From the NCBI GenBank assembly GCA_910574715.1, contig CAJTCH010000017.1, forward strand, positions 1 to 64,000: 64,000 nt of DNA, given 5' to 3'. Origin of the DNA: Lachnospiraceae bacterium. Lineage in GTDB: Bacteria > Bacillota > Clostridia > Lachnospirales > Lachnospiraceae. The notes beneath the pieces were generated by a model that was given only the letters and a program-made list of their open reading frames with translations, did no database searches and was not told the DNA's origin. A program made the translations under genes and the position numbers. Within the stretch, counting starts at the first letter, position 1. The number at the start of each line of letters is the position of its first letter. Below, in pieces: positions 1 to 12,693 of the stretch.

Positions 1-322
1 ATAAACTGTCAGTTCATAATACCAGCAAACCAAGAGACTATTTCAAATCCCTTGGTCTACTGGTGTTTATAATTTTAAATCGACTGTGAATAGTAACAGC
101 AATTTTGAAAATAACTGATAATTTCTGCATGGAGAAAGCAAAATTCGTGATAATAAATCAATGAATTTGAAGTGAATTACTATCATTTTAGCGATAGTGG
201 AATCTGTCTATTCTATGAAAAGTTGATAATTTATTGTAAAGGGAGCATACAGATGATAAAATGAAGAAAGAGTTGAGCAGTAAATACTGATAAGATAAAA
301 AAGATCACGGAGGAAAAGTAAG
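1..322. other. A+T-rich region upstream of hsdM with small inverted repeats
   Basis: No gene is visible in this stretch. It holds two short inverted repeats: ACCAG/CCAAG at 21-34 pairing with CTTGG/CTGGT at 51-64, and ACTATC at 179-184 pairing with GATAGT at 193-198. A weak -35-like TTGATA lies at 223-228, but no convincing -10 follows it. The hsdM Shine-Dalgarno GGAGG is at 309-313. The left side of the locus lies outside the window. Confidence 0.4.
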
Positions 323-1933
323 ATGGCAGAATCAGAAAACAGCAAAGAGCTGATCAGTGTATTGTGGAGCGGCGCAGATATACTTCGCTCAAAAATGGAT
401 GCAAATGAGTATAAGGATTATCTGTTAGGGATCGTGTTCTACAAGTACTTATCGGATTCTTTTTTGATCAAGGCCTATGACCTGATCTATGATGAAAAGC
501 CGGAATCTCTAAGAAGCGCGTTAGAAGCCTATAAGGAAGCACTGGAAGACGAGAGTGCGGAGGAGCTAAAAGAACAGATCAAGTCAGAATGCCATTATGT
601 GATCGAACCCCAGCTAACTTATACATGTTTCGCGGATGCAGCAAGGAATAATGCATTCAACCGTGAACAATTGCAAAAGGCATTCAATAATATCGAACAG
701 AGTGATCCGCTCTTTGCAGACTTATTTACAGATATCGATCTGTACTCGAATCGTCTGGGAACCGGGGATCAGAAGCAAAGTGATACGATCTCAAGCCTGA
801 TCAAAGAGATTGACAAGGCAGATCTGCTGAATTCAGATTCCGATGTGTTGGGAAATGCATATGAGTATCTGATCGGTCAGTTTGCCTCTGAGACTGGGAA
901 GAAAGCTGGAGAATTCTATACACCGCAGGCGGTATCTAAGATTTTAACGAAGATAGCTATCGCCGGTCAGGAAACGAAGCGGGGATTATCGGTATATGAT
1001 CCGTGTATGGGGTCCGGCTCTCTTCTTCTGAACGCAAAGAAATATGCCGCACAGCCAGGGTATATTAAGTACTATGGACAGGAATTGATGACGTCTACAT
1101 ACAATCTTGCAAGAATGAACATGTTCTTACATGGAATTGTTCCAGAGAATCAAATTCTCCATAATGGGGATACTCTGGATGGAGACTGGCCGACAGGAGA
1201 AGAGACGAATTTCGATATGGTTCTGATGAATCCTCCGTATTCGGCAAAATGGAGCGCGTCGGTTGGATTTTTACAGGATGAGAGATTCAGTGATTATGGA
1301 GTATTAGCGTCCAAATCAAAGGCAGATTACGCATTCTTGCTGCACGGGTTGTATCATTTGAAAAATAACGGAACTATGGCGATCGTATTACCTCATGGTG
1401 TTCTGTTCAGAGGGGCGGCAGAAGGGAAGATAAGAGAAAAATTACTTCGGGCAGGGAACATTTACGCGGTGATCGGTCTGCCAGCGAATTTGTTCTATAA
1501 CACATCTATTCCTACCTGCATTGTGGTCTTGAAGAAGCATAGGGAAGGAAGAGACGTATTGTTCATAGATGCTTCCCGGAAGTTTGACAAGGGGAAGAAG
1601 CAGAATGCCATGACGGATGAACATATTGATTCGGTCATTGAACTATATGGTAAGAGGGAGACGGTAGAGAAAGAGTCGTATCTTGCTGATTTTGAAGATA
1701 TAGAGAAGAACGACTTCAATCTTAATATCCCAAGGTATGTGGATAACTTCGAGAAGGAAGAAGAAGTGAATCTGAATGCACTTCTGGATGAGATGAAGAA
1801 GACAGATGAAGAAATAGGACAGGTTCAGGGAGAGTTTGTATCACTTCTTAAGGACCTGACTTCTTCGGATGAGACAATTATGTCTTCGTTAAATGAGCTT
1901 GTTGGGATGATTGAGGGGAATCGCTGTGAGTAA
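323..1933 (+). CDS. hsdM: Type I restriction-modification DNA methyltransferase subunit HsdM
   Basis: This is the 536-aa N6-adenine methyltransferase subunit of a type I restriction-modification enzyme. It should act with HsdS as the M2S methylase and with HsdR as the full nuclease. An N-terminal HsdM helical domain precedes the N6_Mtase domain. SAM motif I DPxxGSG is at residues 226-232 and catalytic motif IV NPPY at 303-306. GEFYTPQ just before motif I is typical of the family. The length is normal. The ATG has GGAGG 9 nt upstream. The next gene, hsdS, starts 228 bp downstream rather than overlapping, a gap wider than usual for this operon type. Confidence 0.96.
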   Translation: MAESENSKELISVLWSGADILRSKMDANEYKDYLLGIVFYKYLSDSFLIKAYDLIYDEKPESLRSALEAYKEALEDESAEELKEQIKSECHYVIEPQLTYTCFADAARNNAFNREQLQKAFNNIEQSDPLFADLFTDIDLYSNRLGTGDQKQSDTISSLIKEIDKADLLNSDSDVLGNAYEYLIGQFASETGKKAGEFYTPQAVSKILTKIAIAGQETKRGLSVYDPCMGSGSLLLNAKKYAAQPGYIKYYGQELMTSTYNLARMNMFLHGIVPENQILHNGDTLDGDWPTGEETNFDMVLMNPPYSAKWSASVGFLQDERFSDYGVLASKSKADYAFLLHGLYHLKNNGTMAIVLPHGVLFRGAAEGKIREKLLRAGNIYAVIGLPANLFYNTSIPTCIVVLKKHREGRDVLFIDASRKFDKGKKQNAMTDEHIDSVIELYGKRETVEKESYLADFEDIEKNDFNLNIPRYVDNFEKEEEVNLNALLDEMKKTDEEIGQVQGEFVSLLKDLTSSDETIMSSLNELVGMIEGNRCE

Positions 1934-2031
1934 AGTTTGGAGTTTATGACCACATGATGGTTAAAATATTTGTAATTGTATAAGCAAGGTTGCAGTCTAT
2001 AATCTGGAAATATGTTGACTTCGTTAAAGGC

Positions 2032-2045
2032 TGCGACGTGTCGCA
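2032..2045. repeat. Short palindrome in the hsdM-hsdS gap
   Basis: TGCGAC and GTCGCA are separated by GT, giving a 6-bp inverted repeat in the 228-bp gap between hsdM and hsdS. No T-run follows, so it is not a typical terminator. Its function is unknown. Confidence 0.3.
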
Positions 2046-2161
2046 ACTTTTGGAAGGTGGTATTGATGGATAATTCATATTCAATATCAGGGGACGGAAG
2101 GAAGAAGTGTGGAGAATATGGAGGCTAAAAGAGATTATAGAAATGGGAGAGAAGGATTGAT

Positions 2162-2737
2162 ATGAATAAACCAAGGGTTAGATTTAAAGGGTATACAGAT
2201 GATTGGGAACAGCGTAAGTTGAATGACATAGCTGATGTTAGAGATGGTACGCATGATTCACCAAAGTATGTGCAAGAAGGTCATCCGTTTATCACTTCTA
2301 AGAATGTAAGCAATGGATGTATTAATTATGATGATGTTCAATATGTTACTGACGAAGATTATGAGGAAATAAATAAGCGGTCAAAAGTTGATATGCATGA
2401 CATTCTTATGGGTATGATTGGGACGATTGGAAATCTAGCTTTAATCCGTGAAAAGCCTGATTTTGCAATAAAAAATGTGGCTCTCATAAAGTATACAGGA
2501 GATGTTGATTACCAATTTTTATATCAAGCTCTCCAAACAGGATATGTGACCAATCAATTATCTACTGGAATGGACGGAGGAACTCAGAAATTTGTGTCTT
2601 TAAAGAAAATTCGTGAATTAGATATTCCATATCCAGAAGTACCAGAACAAGAAAAAATCGGTATCTATTTCACAAATCTCGACCACCTCATCACCCTTCA
2701 CCAAAGCGTAAGTATATTTACACAAAAAATACTATGA
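2162..2737 (+). CDS. hsdS: Half-length type I specificity subunit HsdS (single target recognition domain)
   Basis: HsdS gives the type I enzyme its DNA target. Full subunits are about 400 aa with two target recognition domains (TRDs); this one has 191 aa and only one. It opens with the conserved DWEQRKL (residues 14-20), then one TRD, then the central conserved segment EQEKIG...LDHLITLHQ ending near residue 181. After LHQ the family normally continues with RKLE, but here the reading shifts to SVSIFTQKIL and stops. The DNA at this break (2705-2712, AGCGTAAG) matches the Q-R-K codons at 2211-2218. The gene is A+T rich. It may work as a homodimer of half-subunits, be a switched-off form of a shuffling locus, or be decayed. 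Confidence 0.88.
   Translation: MNKPRVRFKGYTDDWEQRKLNDIADVRDGTHDSPKYVQEGHPFITSKNVSNGCINYDDVQYVTDEDYEEINKRSKVDMHDILMGMIGTIGNLALIREKPDFAIKNVALIKYTGDVDYQFLYQALQTGYVTNQLSTGMDGGTQKFVSLKKIRELDIPYPEVPEQEKIGIYFTNLDHLITLHQSVSIFTQKIL
2210..2218 (+). repeat. Candidate recombination core in hsdS, copy 1 (CAGCGTAAG)
   Basis: These nine bases encode Gln17-Arg18-Lys19 at the start of the TRD. The same core occurs in both inverted repeats that flank the adjacent recombinase gene (5786-5794 and 6768-6776). AGCGTAAG occurs again in the same orientation at the 3' end of hsdS. The role as a crossover site is inferred. Confidence 0.45.
2703..2712 (+). repeat. Candidate recombination core in hsdS, copy 2 (AAAGCGTAAG)
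   Basis: AGCGTAAG repeats the 5' core in direct orientation, 495 bp downstream, exactly where the HsdS reading frame departs from the family consensus (LHQRKLE becomes LHQSVS). A normal LHQRK coding sequence would read CACCAGCGTAAG. Here it is CACCAAAGCGTAAG, an apparent 2-nt shift at the core. Confidence 0.45.
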
Positions 2738-2769
2738 AATCCGAACTATAAAAACAAGGAGAAGATAAA

Positions 2770-5745
2770 ATGCCAGAATTAGAGTCAATGTTAGAGAATA
2801 AATTGATCGAACAGTTGGTTTACGGGGAGTCCCAGTGGACATACCGGAAAGACCTGAAGACAGAATCAGATCTTTGGGTAAACTTTCGGTACATTCTGGA
2901 ACAGAATAACAAGGACAGGCTGAACGGAGAGCCGCTCTCAGACAAAGAGTTTGAGCAGGTGAAGAACCAACTACAGTTCTCTTCTTTTTATAAGGCTGGC
3001 GAATGGCTGGTTGGAGAGAATGGGAAGGTTCAGGTGCACGTCCAGAGAAGTACTAAGCGTTTGCATCTTGTAGTAATGAACCATGAACACATTGCAGGCG
3101 GCAGCAGTGTCTATGAAGTGATCAATCAATACAATGCCCTGGAGACCGCAGAAGACAGCAAAGCCCCGGCAAGGGATCGAAGATTCGACGTTACCCTTCT
3201 GATCAATGGACTGCCCATGATCCATATAGAGTTGAAGAACAAGCAGCACTCTTATATAGAAGGTTTTAATCAGATCAAGAAATATATCGGCGAAGGGAAA
3301 TTTACCGGAATATTCTCTGCCGTTCAGATGTTTGTTGTAAGCAACGGCGTGGATACCAAATACTTTTCTGCTGCAGGTGATACGGAATTGAATTCCAAAT
3401 TCTTAAGCGGATGGCTGGATAAGGACAATAATCCGGTGACGGATTATATTGATTTTGCCAAAAGTGTGCTGCGGATCCCGGAGGCACATGAGATGATTGC
3501 GAGATATACCGTATTAGATGAGAAGGCGAAGCGATTGATCTTGCTGCGCCCCTATCAGATCCATGCCATAGAATCTATAAGAGAAGCATCAAGAACCGGA
3601 AGATCCGGATTTGTCTGGCATACGACTGGTTCCGGGAAGACGTTGACCTCGTACAAAGCGACAAGGAATCTGCTGATGGACATCCCTGCTTTGGACAAAG
3701 CAATCTTCCTAATCGACAGAAAGGATCTGGATGAACAGACTACATCGGCATTCCAGACATATGCGAATAATGATCTGATCGATGTGGATCAGACGGAGAA
3801 TGTGAATGACTTGAAGAAAAAGCTGAAATCAGAAGACAGACAGATGATTGTAACTACGATTCAAAAGCTTCACAGGCTGATTACGAAGAGATTAAAAGAA
3901 GATACTCCGGAGTACAGCAAGATAAAGAATTTAAGGATTGCATTTGTTGTGGATGAGTGCCACCGGGCGGTCACTCCGGGTACGAAGAGGGAGTTAGAGA
4001 GATTCTTTGGCAGGTCACTGTGGTTTGGATTTACAGGAACTCCAAGATTTGCCGAGAATTCCTATCCTCAGTTGGGGGATTTGCCGCGTACTACGGAAGA
4101 GTTATACGGAAAAGTACTGCATAGATACACCATACAGAACGCCATACATGATAGGGCTGTACTTGGATTTCAGGTAGAGCATAACGGACCTAAGAATGTA
4201 ACAGATGAAACAGACAAAAGTGTGTATGACAATGAATCACATATGCTGAAAGTCCTGGAGGTCATTTTGAATAAATCCTATCACAAATTGGGATTTCAGA
4301 ATGGGAAGGGCAAGACTTATGAGGCATTGCTTACAACAAGTTCTATCCCGTTGGCACAGAGATATTATGACTTACTGACACGTGTAAAGAACGGAGAGAC
4401 CTCTCTTATGATTGATGAGAAGATGAAGCAGGTTCTTCCGGATTTTCCTAAATTCGCCATTACATATTCGGTATCGGAGAATGAAGAAGGATCACATGTG
4501 AATCAGCAGAAGATGCAGCGTTCGCTGGATGATTACAATCATATGTTCGGTACAAAATTTGATCTCTCTCAAATTCAGTCATATAATATGAATTTGAATG
4601 AAAGGCTTGCCAGAAAAGCGCCGCAATTCAAAAGAAGGAGCAAGCAGCTTGATCTGGTAATTGTTGTAGACCGTCTGCTGACGGGCTTTGACGCTCCGTG
4701 TATGTCGACGATCTTTATTGACCGGCAGCCTATGGGACCGCACGATCTGATTCAGGCCTTTTCGAGAACGAATCGTATTTACGATACGCAAAAGGTTTAT
4801 GGGCAGATTGTCACCTTCCAGGCGCCTGTTTTGTTCAAGAAATGTGTGGATAATGCGGTGAAATTATATTCTGCAGGCGGTACGAAGGAGTCGCTGTTAG
4901 CGGAATGGGATGAGATTGAGCCGGCATTTCGGAAAGCCCTTGCAGCCCTTCGGGTTTCTGCACAGACGCCTTCAGAGGTTCCGGGTATGTCCTTGAAGGA
5001 GAAGAAGATTTTTGCCAAGATCTTTCAAAGCTTTGACAAATTATTTGCCCAGTTGAAATCGTTTACCAATTATGATGATATAGAACTTTCGGAATACGGG
5101 ATTACTGAAGAAGAATATATCGATTACGCGGGGCATTATCAGAATGTATTAGAAGAGATAAGGGAAGAGAGAGCGGATTTAGAGGGTGATAGCCTGGATA
5201 TGGAAGAAGTTGATCAGGATTATGAACTGCTGGCATACAGCAACACGAAGATTGATTATGAATATATTATCAATCTGATCCAGAATATTGTCACGCCAGA
5301 TGAGGAGGCAGAGGATATCACCCCAGAAGAAAGACAGAAAAAAATGGATGAAGTAAAACAGTATGTAGACGAGCTCCATAAGGAAAATCCAAAGGTCGCG
5401 GACCTTATGTCTAATTTGATCTATGAGATCGAGTTGGATGAGAAGAAATACAAGGGCCAGTCCATTCTCAATATTGTTGAAAATATGAAACATGACTGTA
5501 TTGACCAGGTGATCACAGATTTCTGTATCACATGGTATGCGTCCAAAGATGACGTGATGTATGCCGCAACACATTACAGAGACGGCGTCATTCCGAACGA
5601 GAGCGCCATTAAGGCAACGATTGATTATACAAGCTATAAGGCGGTGCAGGAAAAAGCCGTGCCTAAGTTTAAGTATTATACCCAAGTGATAGAGGAATTG
5701 AAGAAAACTTTAGATGAAGAGATCAAGCCGCTTATGAATCATTAA
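2770..5745 (+). CDS. hsdR: Type I restriction endonuclease subunit HsdR
   Basis: HsdR is the DNA-translocating and cleaving subunit of the type I enzyme. The 991-aa product has an N-terminal nuclease domain with the ELK motif (Glu154, Lys156), then a superfamily 2 helicase motor with Walker A GSGKT (residues 287-291) and a DECH box (395-398). A C-terminal helical region follows that should dock on the methylase. The architecture resembles the EcoR124I (type IC) group. The ATG has AAGGAG about 7 nt upstream and lies 32 bp after hsdS, so hsdS and hsdR are probably co-transcribed. All motifs look intact. Confidence 0.96.
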   Translation: MPELESMLENKLIEQLVYGESQWTYRKDLKTESDLWVNFRYILEQNNKDRLNGEPLSDKEFEQVKNQLQFSSFYKAGEWLVGENGKVQVHVQRSTKRLHLVVMNHEHIAGGSSVYEVINQYNALETAEDSKAPARDRRFDVTLLINGLPMIHIELKNKQHSYIEGFNQIKKYIGEGKFTGIFSAVQMFVVSNGVDTKYFSAAGDTELNSKFLSGWLDKDNNPVTDYIDFAKSVLRIPEAHEMIARYTVLDEKAKRLILLRPYQIHAIESIREASRTGRSGFVWHTTGSGKTLTSYKATRNLLMDIPALDKAIFLIDRKDLDEQTTSAFQTYANNDLIDVDQTENVNDLKKKLKSEDRQMIVTTIQKLHRLITKRLKEDTPEYSKIKNLRIAFVVDECHRAVTPGTKRELERFFGRSLWFGFTGTPRFAENSYPQLGDLPRTTEELYGKVLHRYTIQNAIHDRAVLGFQVEHNGPKNVTDETDKSVYDNESHMLKVLEVILNKSYHKLGFQNGKGKTYEALLTTSSIPLAQRYYDLLTRVKNGETSLMIDEKMKQVLPDFPKFAITYSVSENEEGSHVNQQKMQRSLDDYNHMFGTKFDLSQIQSYNMNLNERLARKAPQFKRRSKQLDLVIVVDRLLTGFDAPCMSTIFIDRQPMGPHDLIQAFSRTNRIYDTQKVYGQIVTFQAPVLFKKCVDNAVKLYSAGGTKESLLAEWDEIEPAFRKALAALRVSAQTPSEVPGMSLKEKKIFAKIFQSFDKLFAQLKSFTNYDDIELSEYGITEEEYIDYAGHYQNVLEEIREERADLEGDSLDMEEVDQDYELLAYSNTKIDYEYIINLIQNIVTPDEEAEDITPEERQKKMDEVKQYVDELHKENPKVADLMSNLIYEIELDEKKYKGQSILNIVENMKHDCIDQVITDFCITWYASKDDVMYAATHYRDGVIPNESAIKATIDYTSYKAVQEKAVPKFKYYTQVIEELKKTLDEEIKPLMNH

Positions 5746-5783
5746 GTAATAGATGATGTTGTTGAGTGATTTTCTTTGTATAT

Positions 5784-5795
5784 ATCAGCGTAAGC
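5784..5795 (+). repeat. Left inverted repeat flanking the recombinase gene
   Basis: ATCAGCGTAAGC is a perfect 12-bp inverted match to 6767-6778 on the other side of the recombinase gene. It contains the CAGCGTAAG core found inside hsdS. A TATATAT run precedes it, and an A+T-rich run also flanks the right copy. Confidence 0.6.
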
Positions 5796-5819
5796 AATTT
5801 CAAGAAATGGAGGCGGCTT

Positions 5820-6746
5820 ATGCTAAGAGAAATGAACAAGTCATCACTCTTTTTTGAATACTATAGACAATGGGTAGATGTTTATAAGAGGGGTGCGATA
5901 AGAGAAGCAACAATGTCAAAATATTTGATGACGCAGAAATGGGTAGAAAAGCTTGCGCCAGACTTAAAGATTTCGGAATTAACAAGAACGATGTATCAAC
6001 AGCTTTTGAATGATTATGCGCAGTATCATGAGAGACAGACAACACTTGATTTTCATCATCAATTAAAAGGCGCGGTACTTGATGCTGTTGATGAAGGCCT
6101 GATTGAGAGAGATCCTACAAGAAAGGCGATTATTAAGGGGAAGACGCCAGGAATTAAGAAGATAAAATACTTGAATCAGTTTGAACTGCATATGCTGATT
6201 GCCGGGCTTGATATTAAGGATGAACCGAATTGGGACTGGTTTATTCTCTTAGTTGCGAAGACGGGTATGCGTTTTTCTGAGGCGCTTGCGATCACTCCGG
6301 CGGATTTTGATTTCTCAAGGCAGACATTGTCGATTAGTAAGACTTGGGATTATAAAGGTGAAGGGGGATTTATGCCGACGAAGAATCATTCGTCGGTAAG
6401 AAAGATCCAGATTGACTGGCAGATTGTGGTCAAGTTTTCTGAGTTGGTGAAAGGATTGCCGGAGGATAAGCCGATTTTTGTCGGTGAATCAAAGATATAT
6501 AATTCTACGGTAAATAATGTTCTTGCAAGGCATTGTCAGGCGTGCGGGATTTCTGTGATTTCCATTCACGGACTCCGCCATACACACGCTTCCTTGCTGC
6601 TGTTTGCGGGAGTATCTATCGCGAGCGTTGCCCGCAGATTAGGCCATGCAAGTATGACTACAACGCAGAAGACGTATCTGCATATCATTCAGGAGCTTGA
6701 GAACAAGGATGTAGATCTGGTAATGAGAACTTTATCAGGATTGTAA
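5820..6746 (+). CDS. Tyrosine site-specific recombinase linked to the type I RM locus
   Basis: This is a 308-aa phage-integrase-family recombinase. An N-terminal SAM-like core-binding domain covers roughly residues 10-100, followed by the catalytic domain. Arg151 (GMRFSEA), His250 and Arg253 (HGLRH), His276 (LGHAS) and the nucleophile Tyr286 are all present, so it should be active. ATG 5820 is chosen over the in-frame 5766 because GGAGG lies 6 nt before it. Recombinases next to hsdS often invert or exchange TRD segments. Here the gene is bracketed by 12-bp inverted repeats sharing a core with hsdS, which supports that role. A small integrative-element integrase is the alternative. Confidence 0.9.
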   Translation: MLREMNKSSLFFEYYRQWVDVYKRGAIREATMSKYLMTQKWVEKLAPDLKISELTRTMYQQLLNDYAQYHERQTTLDFHHQLKGAVLDAVDEGLIERDPTRKAIIKGKTPGIKKIKYLNQFELHMLIAGLDIKDEPNWDWFILLVAKTGMRFSEALAITPADFDFSRQTLSISKTWDYKGEGGFMPTKNHSSVRKIQIDWQIVVKFSELVKGLPEDKPIFVGESKIYNSTVNNVLARHCQACGISVISIHGLRHTHASLLLFAGVSIASVARRLGHASMTTTQKTYLHIIQELENKDVDLVMRTLSGL

Positions 6747-6766
6747 AAAGATTGCAGCAGACGGAA

Positions 6767-6778
6767 GCTTACGCTGAT
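6767..6778 (-). repeat. Right inverted repeat flanking the recombinase gene
   Basis: The reverse complement reads ATCAGCGTAAGC, identical to 5784-5795 over 12 bp. On the minus strand it continues as CAGCGTAAGCTTCC, close to the codons for the conserved QRKL of HsdS. This suggests a remnant of an inverted hsdS segment. Confidence 0.6.
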
Positions 6779-6807
6779 TATATATAGATGATGGAGGTAA
6801 ACGAATT

Positions 6808-7815
6808 ATGAATGAAACTTTTTTGGAAAATATCTTGTGTGAGGTCTCTGTATCCGGCTGTGAGGAGCCGGTGCAGGAGGTAGTGAAGGCATATATGGAG
6901 AATTATGCGGACGAGATACGCGAAGACGAGATCGGAGACGTGGTCTGTGTATTGAACCCGGAGAGCGAGAGGAGGATTATGCTGTCCGCCCATGCAGATG
7001 AGATCGGCGCGGTCATTTCCCATGTGAAGGAGGACGGCCATATTCAGGTCGTGAACCGCGGCGGGATCATCTCCTTTACCTATCCGGGGCAGCAGATCAA
7101 GATATGCGGGAAGGAGGGGACCGTCTACGGAGTGGTAGAAGCGACACGGGAAACCTTCGGCAGCAAGGAACTGAAAGCGAAGGATTTCCTGGTGGATATC
7201 GGCGCAAGGACAAGAGAAGAAGCATATGAGAAGATTTCTCTTGGGGACGCGGTGGTATTGGATACTCATATACGGAAGATGATGAATGGGAGGCTGACGG
7301 CACGCGCGCTGGATGACAGGCTTGGTGTGTTCATTATCATGGAAGCGCTCAGGAGAGCGAAGGAGAAGGGGTGCAAGGCGGGAGTGTATGCTGCGTCCAC
7401 CGTAGGGGAAGAGACGACGAAGAACGGGGCATACTGGTGCAGCTCACGGATCAAGCCGGATCTGGCTGTGATCGTAGACGTGACCTATTGCACCGATTAC
7501 GGAGACGGAGAGACGGCGGAGGCAGGAGAGGTGCTGCTTGGAGGGGGCCCGGTGCTGTGCAACAGTCCTACCGTAGCGAAGAGGCTGAATGATCAGGTGG
7601 AAGACTGTGCAGCAGATCTGGGGATTCCTGTTCAGAGAGAGGCGGCAGGCGGTCTTACTTGTACGGATGGGGACAAGATCCATTTCAGCGGAGAGGGTGT
7701 GCCGCTGGTATTGGTATCCATTCCGCTCCGTTACATGCATACGCCGGCAGAAGTAGCGGACCGGAAGGATGTGGAAGGATGTATAGAATTGATCGCGGAG
7801 TTCCTGTGCCGGTAG
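6808..7815 (+). CDS. M42 family metallopeptidase (aminopeptidase/glucanase family)
   Basis: This 335-aa protein matches the M42 dinuclear-metal aminopeptidases, cytosolic enzymes that trim peptides and often form large tetrahedral complexes. The metal-binding sequences are visible: AHADEIG, ALDDRLG with the bridging aspartate, the catalytic glutamate pair in TVGEETT, and a C-terminal RYMHTP histidine. The length is typical. ATG 6808 has GGAGG about 10 nt upstream. It stands just outside the RM island and converges with the DUF624 gene, leaving only 5 bp between stops. The true peptide substrate cannot be told from sequence. Confidence 0.9.
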   Translation: MNETFLENILCEVSVSGCEEPVQEVVKAYMENYADEIREDEIGDVVCVLNPESERRIMLSAHADEIGAVISHVKEDGHIQVVNRGGIISFTYPGQQIKICGKEGTVYGVVEATRETFGSKELKAKDFLVDIGARTREEAYEKISLGDAVVLDTHIRKMMNGRLTARALDDRLGVFIIMEALRRAKEKGCKAGVYAASTVGEETTKNGAYWCSSRIKPDLAVIVDVTYCTDYGDGETAEAGEVLLGGGPVLCNSPTVAKRLNDQVEDCAADLGIPVQREAAGGLTCTDGDKIHFSGEGVPLVLVSIPLRYMHTPAEVADRKDVEGCIELIAEFLCR

Positions 7816-7820
7816 AGTAT

Positions 7821-8438
7821 TTAATGTCCGTCAGGGAGACTGTCCGTCATGGCGTTCAGCACGATGGACTCCACATAAGTGAACCCTGCCGCTCCGGCAA
7901 GGAGTGTGAAGATCAGTACGAACAATAGTGTCTGGACAGAGAAGAGGCAGAGGAACAATACCGGCAGATTCATTGCGATGAGCATAAGGAACAGTCCCGG
8001 TTTTCCGGCGATGGTCCGGGGAATATACCGTAAGGCCTCTGCGTGCGTGCAGTGGAACCGTGCAAGGAGCGGGAAGTAATACAGCGCATATACGCCGAGC
8101 AGGATCAGGAATATCAGCGAGAGGACTCCTGTGATCAGGTACAGGAGTCCTGTGCTTTGAAGAGCAAGGATAATATTGAAGGAGAATAATGTACTTATGA
8201 CTGCAAAGAGCAGGAAAGTGATGGATGCCGGTTTCAGATTCCGCCGGAATGCGTGGAAATATTCTCTTATAATGTAGGATTCTTCATTTTTTACCAGCTT
8301 CAGAGTGACTGAGAAAAGCGCTGCCAACGAGGCCCCGATGGTGATGAGGGGCAGCGAGGTAAGGACAAAAAGAAGATTCAGAAGCAGCAGTTCAAAAATT
8401 CTTGAAAACATATCTATGATTTTTGATTCATGATTCAT
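7821..8438 (-). CDS. DUF624 (YesL-like) membrane protein
   Basis: This is a 205-aa protein with about five hydrophobic segments, and it resembles the DUF624/YesL family. Members often sit beside carbohydrate ABC transporters, but no biochemical function is established. The start is placed at 8438 because GGAGG lies 9 nt upstream of it. The longer in-frame ATG at 8453 would overlap that Shine-Dalgarno. It is divergent from lacZ, with a 271-bp shared control region, so it probably belongs to the same sugar regulon. A candidate promoter on this strand is TTGATA at 8513-8518 and ATAAAT at 8490-8495. Confidence 0.8.
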   Translation of the reverse strand: MNHESKIIDMFSRIFELLLLNLLFVLTSLPLITIGASLAALFSVTLKLVKNEESYIIREYFHAFRRNLKPASITFLLFAVISTLFSFNIILALQSTGLLYLITGVLSLIFLILLGVYALYYFPLLARFHCTHAEALRYIPRTIAGKPGLFLMLIAMNLPVLFLCLFSVQTLLFVLIFTLLAGAAGFTYVESIVLNAMTDSLPDGH

Positions 8439-8473
8439 GAGAAAAACCTCCATAATATTTAATGATTTATCAA

Positions 8474-8485
8474 GTAAAACTTTAC
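8474..8485. promoter_or_regulatory. Possible operator box A in the DUF624-lacZ control region
   Basis: GTAAA-AC-TTTAC is an inverted repeat just downstream of the candidate DUF624 -10. Its arms match those of the perfect palindrome at 8619-8630, in the opposite order. Binding by a LacI-family regulator is inferred only. Confidence 0.35.
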
Positions 8486-8618
8486 CGATATTTATCTATC
8501 TGATTTCAATTTTATCAAATTTCATGCGGAGAATCAAACAAAAAAGTCTATATATAGTGCACAAAATACATGGGGTTAAATTTGTGTATATTAACGATTT
8601 TGATATGGAAACAACAGA

Positions 8619-8630
8619 TTTACTAGTAAA
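8619..8630. promoter_or_regulatory. Possible operator box B upstream of the lacZ -35
   Basis: TTTACTAGTAAA is a perfect 12-bp palindrome ending 3 bp before the -35 hexamer of the lacZ promoter. A third element, with an ACCGGT core typical of LacI-family operators, lies inside the promoter spacer at 8644-8649. Confidence 0.45.
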
Positions 8631-8633
8631 ACA

Positions 8634-8662
8634 TTGACGTATAACCGGTAAAATGATATTAT
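8634..8662 (+). promoter_or_regulatory. lacZ operon promoter
   Basis: TTGACG at 8634-8639 and TATTAT at 8657-8662 are separated by 17 bp, a good vegetative sigma promoter. An ACCGGT palindrome lies in the spacer, so repressor binding there would block polymerase. Confidence 0.7.
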
Positions 8663-8664
8663 AA

Positions 8665-12691
<4,027 letters not shown>

Positions 12692-12693
12692 TC

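Noticed and set aside
5179..5685. 168-codon open frame on the minus strand
   Set aside because: It is antisense to the conserved C-terminal part of hsdR and has no ribosome site or known domain.
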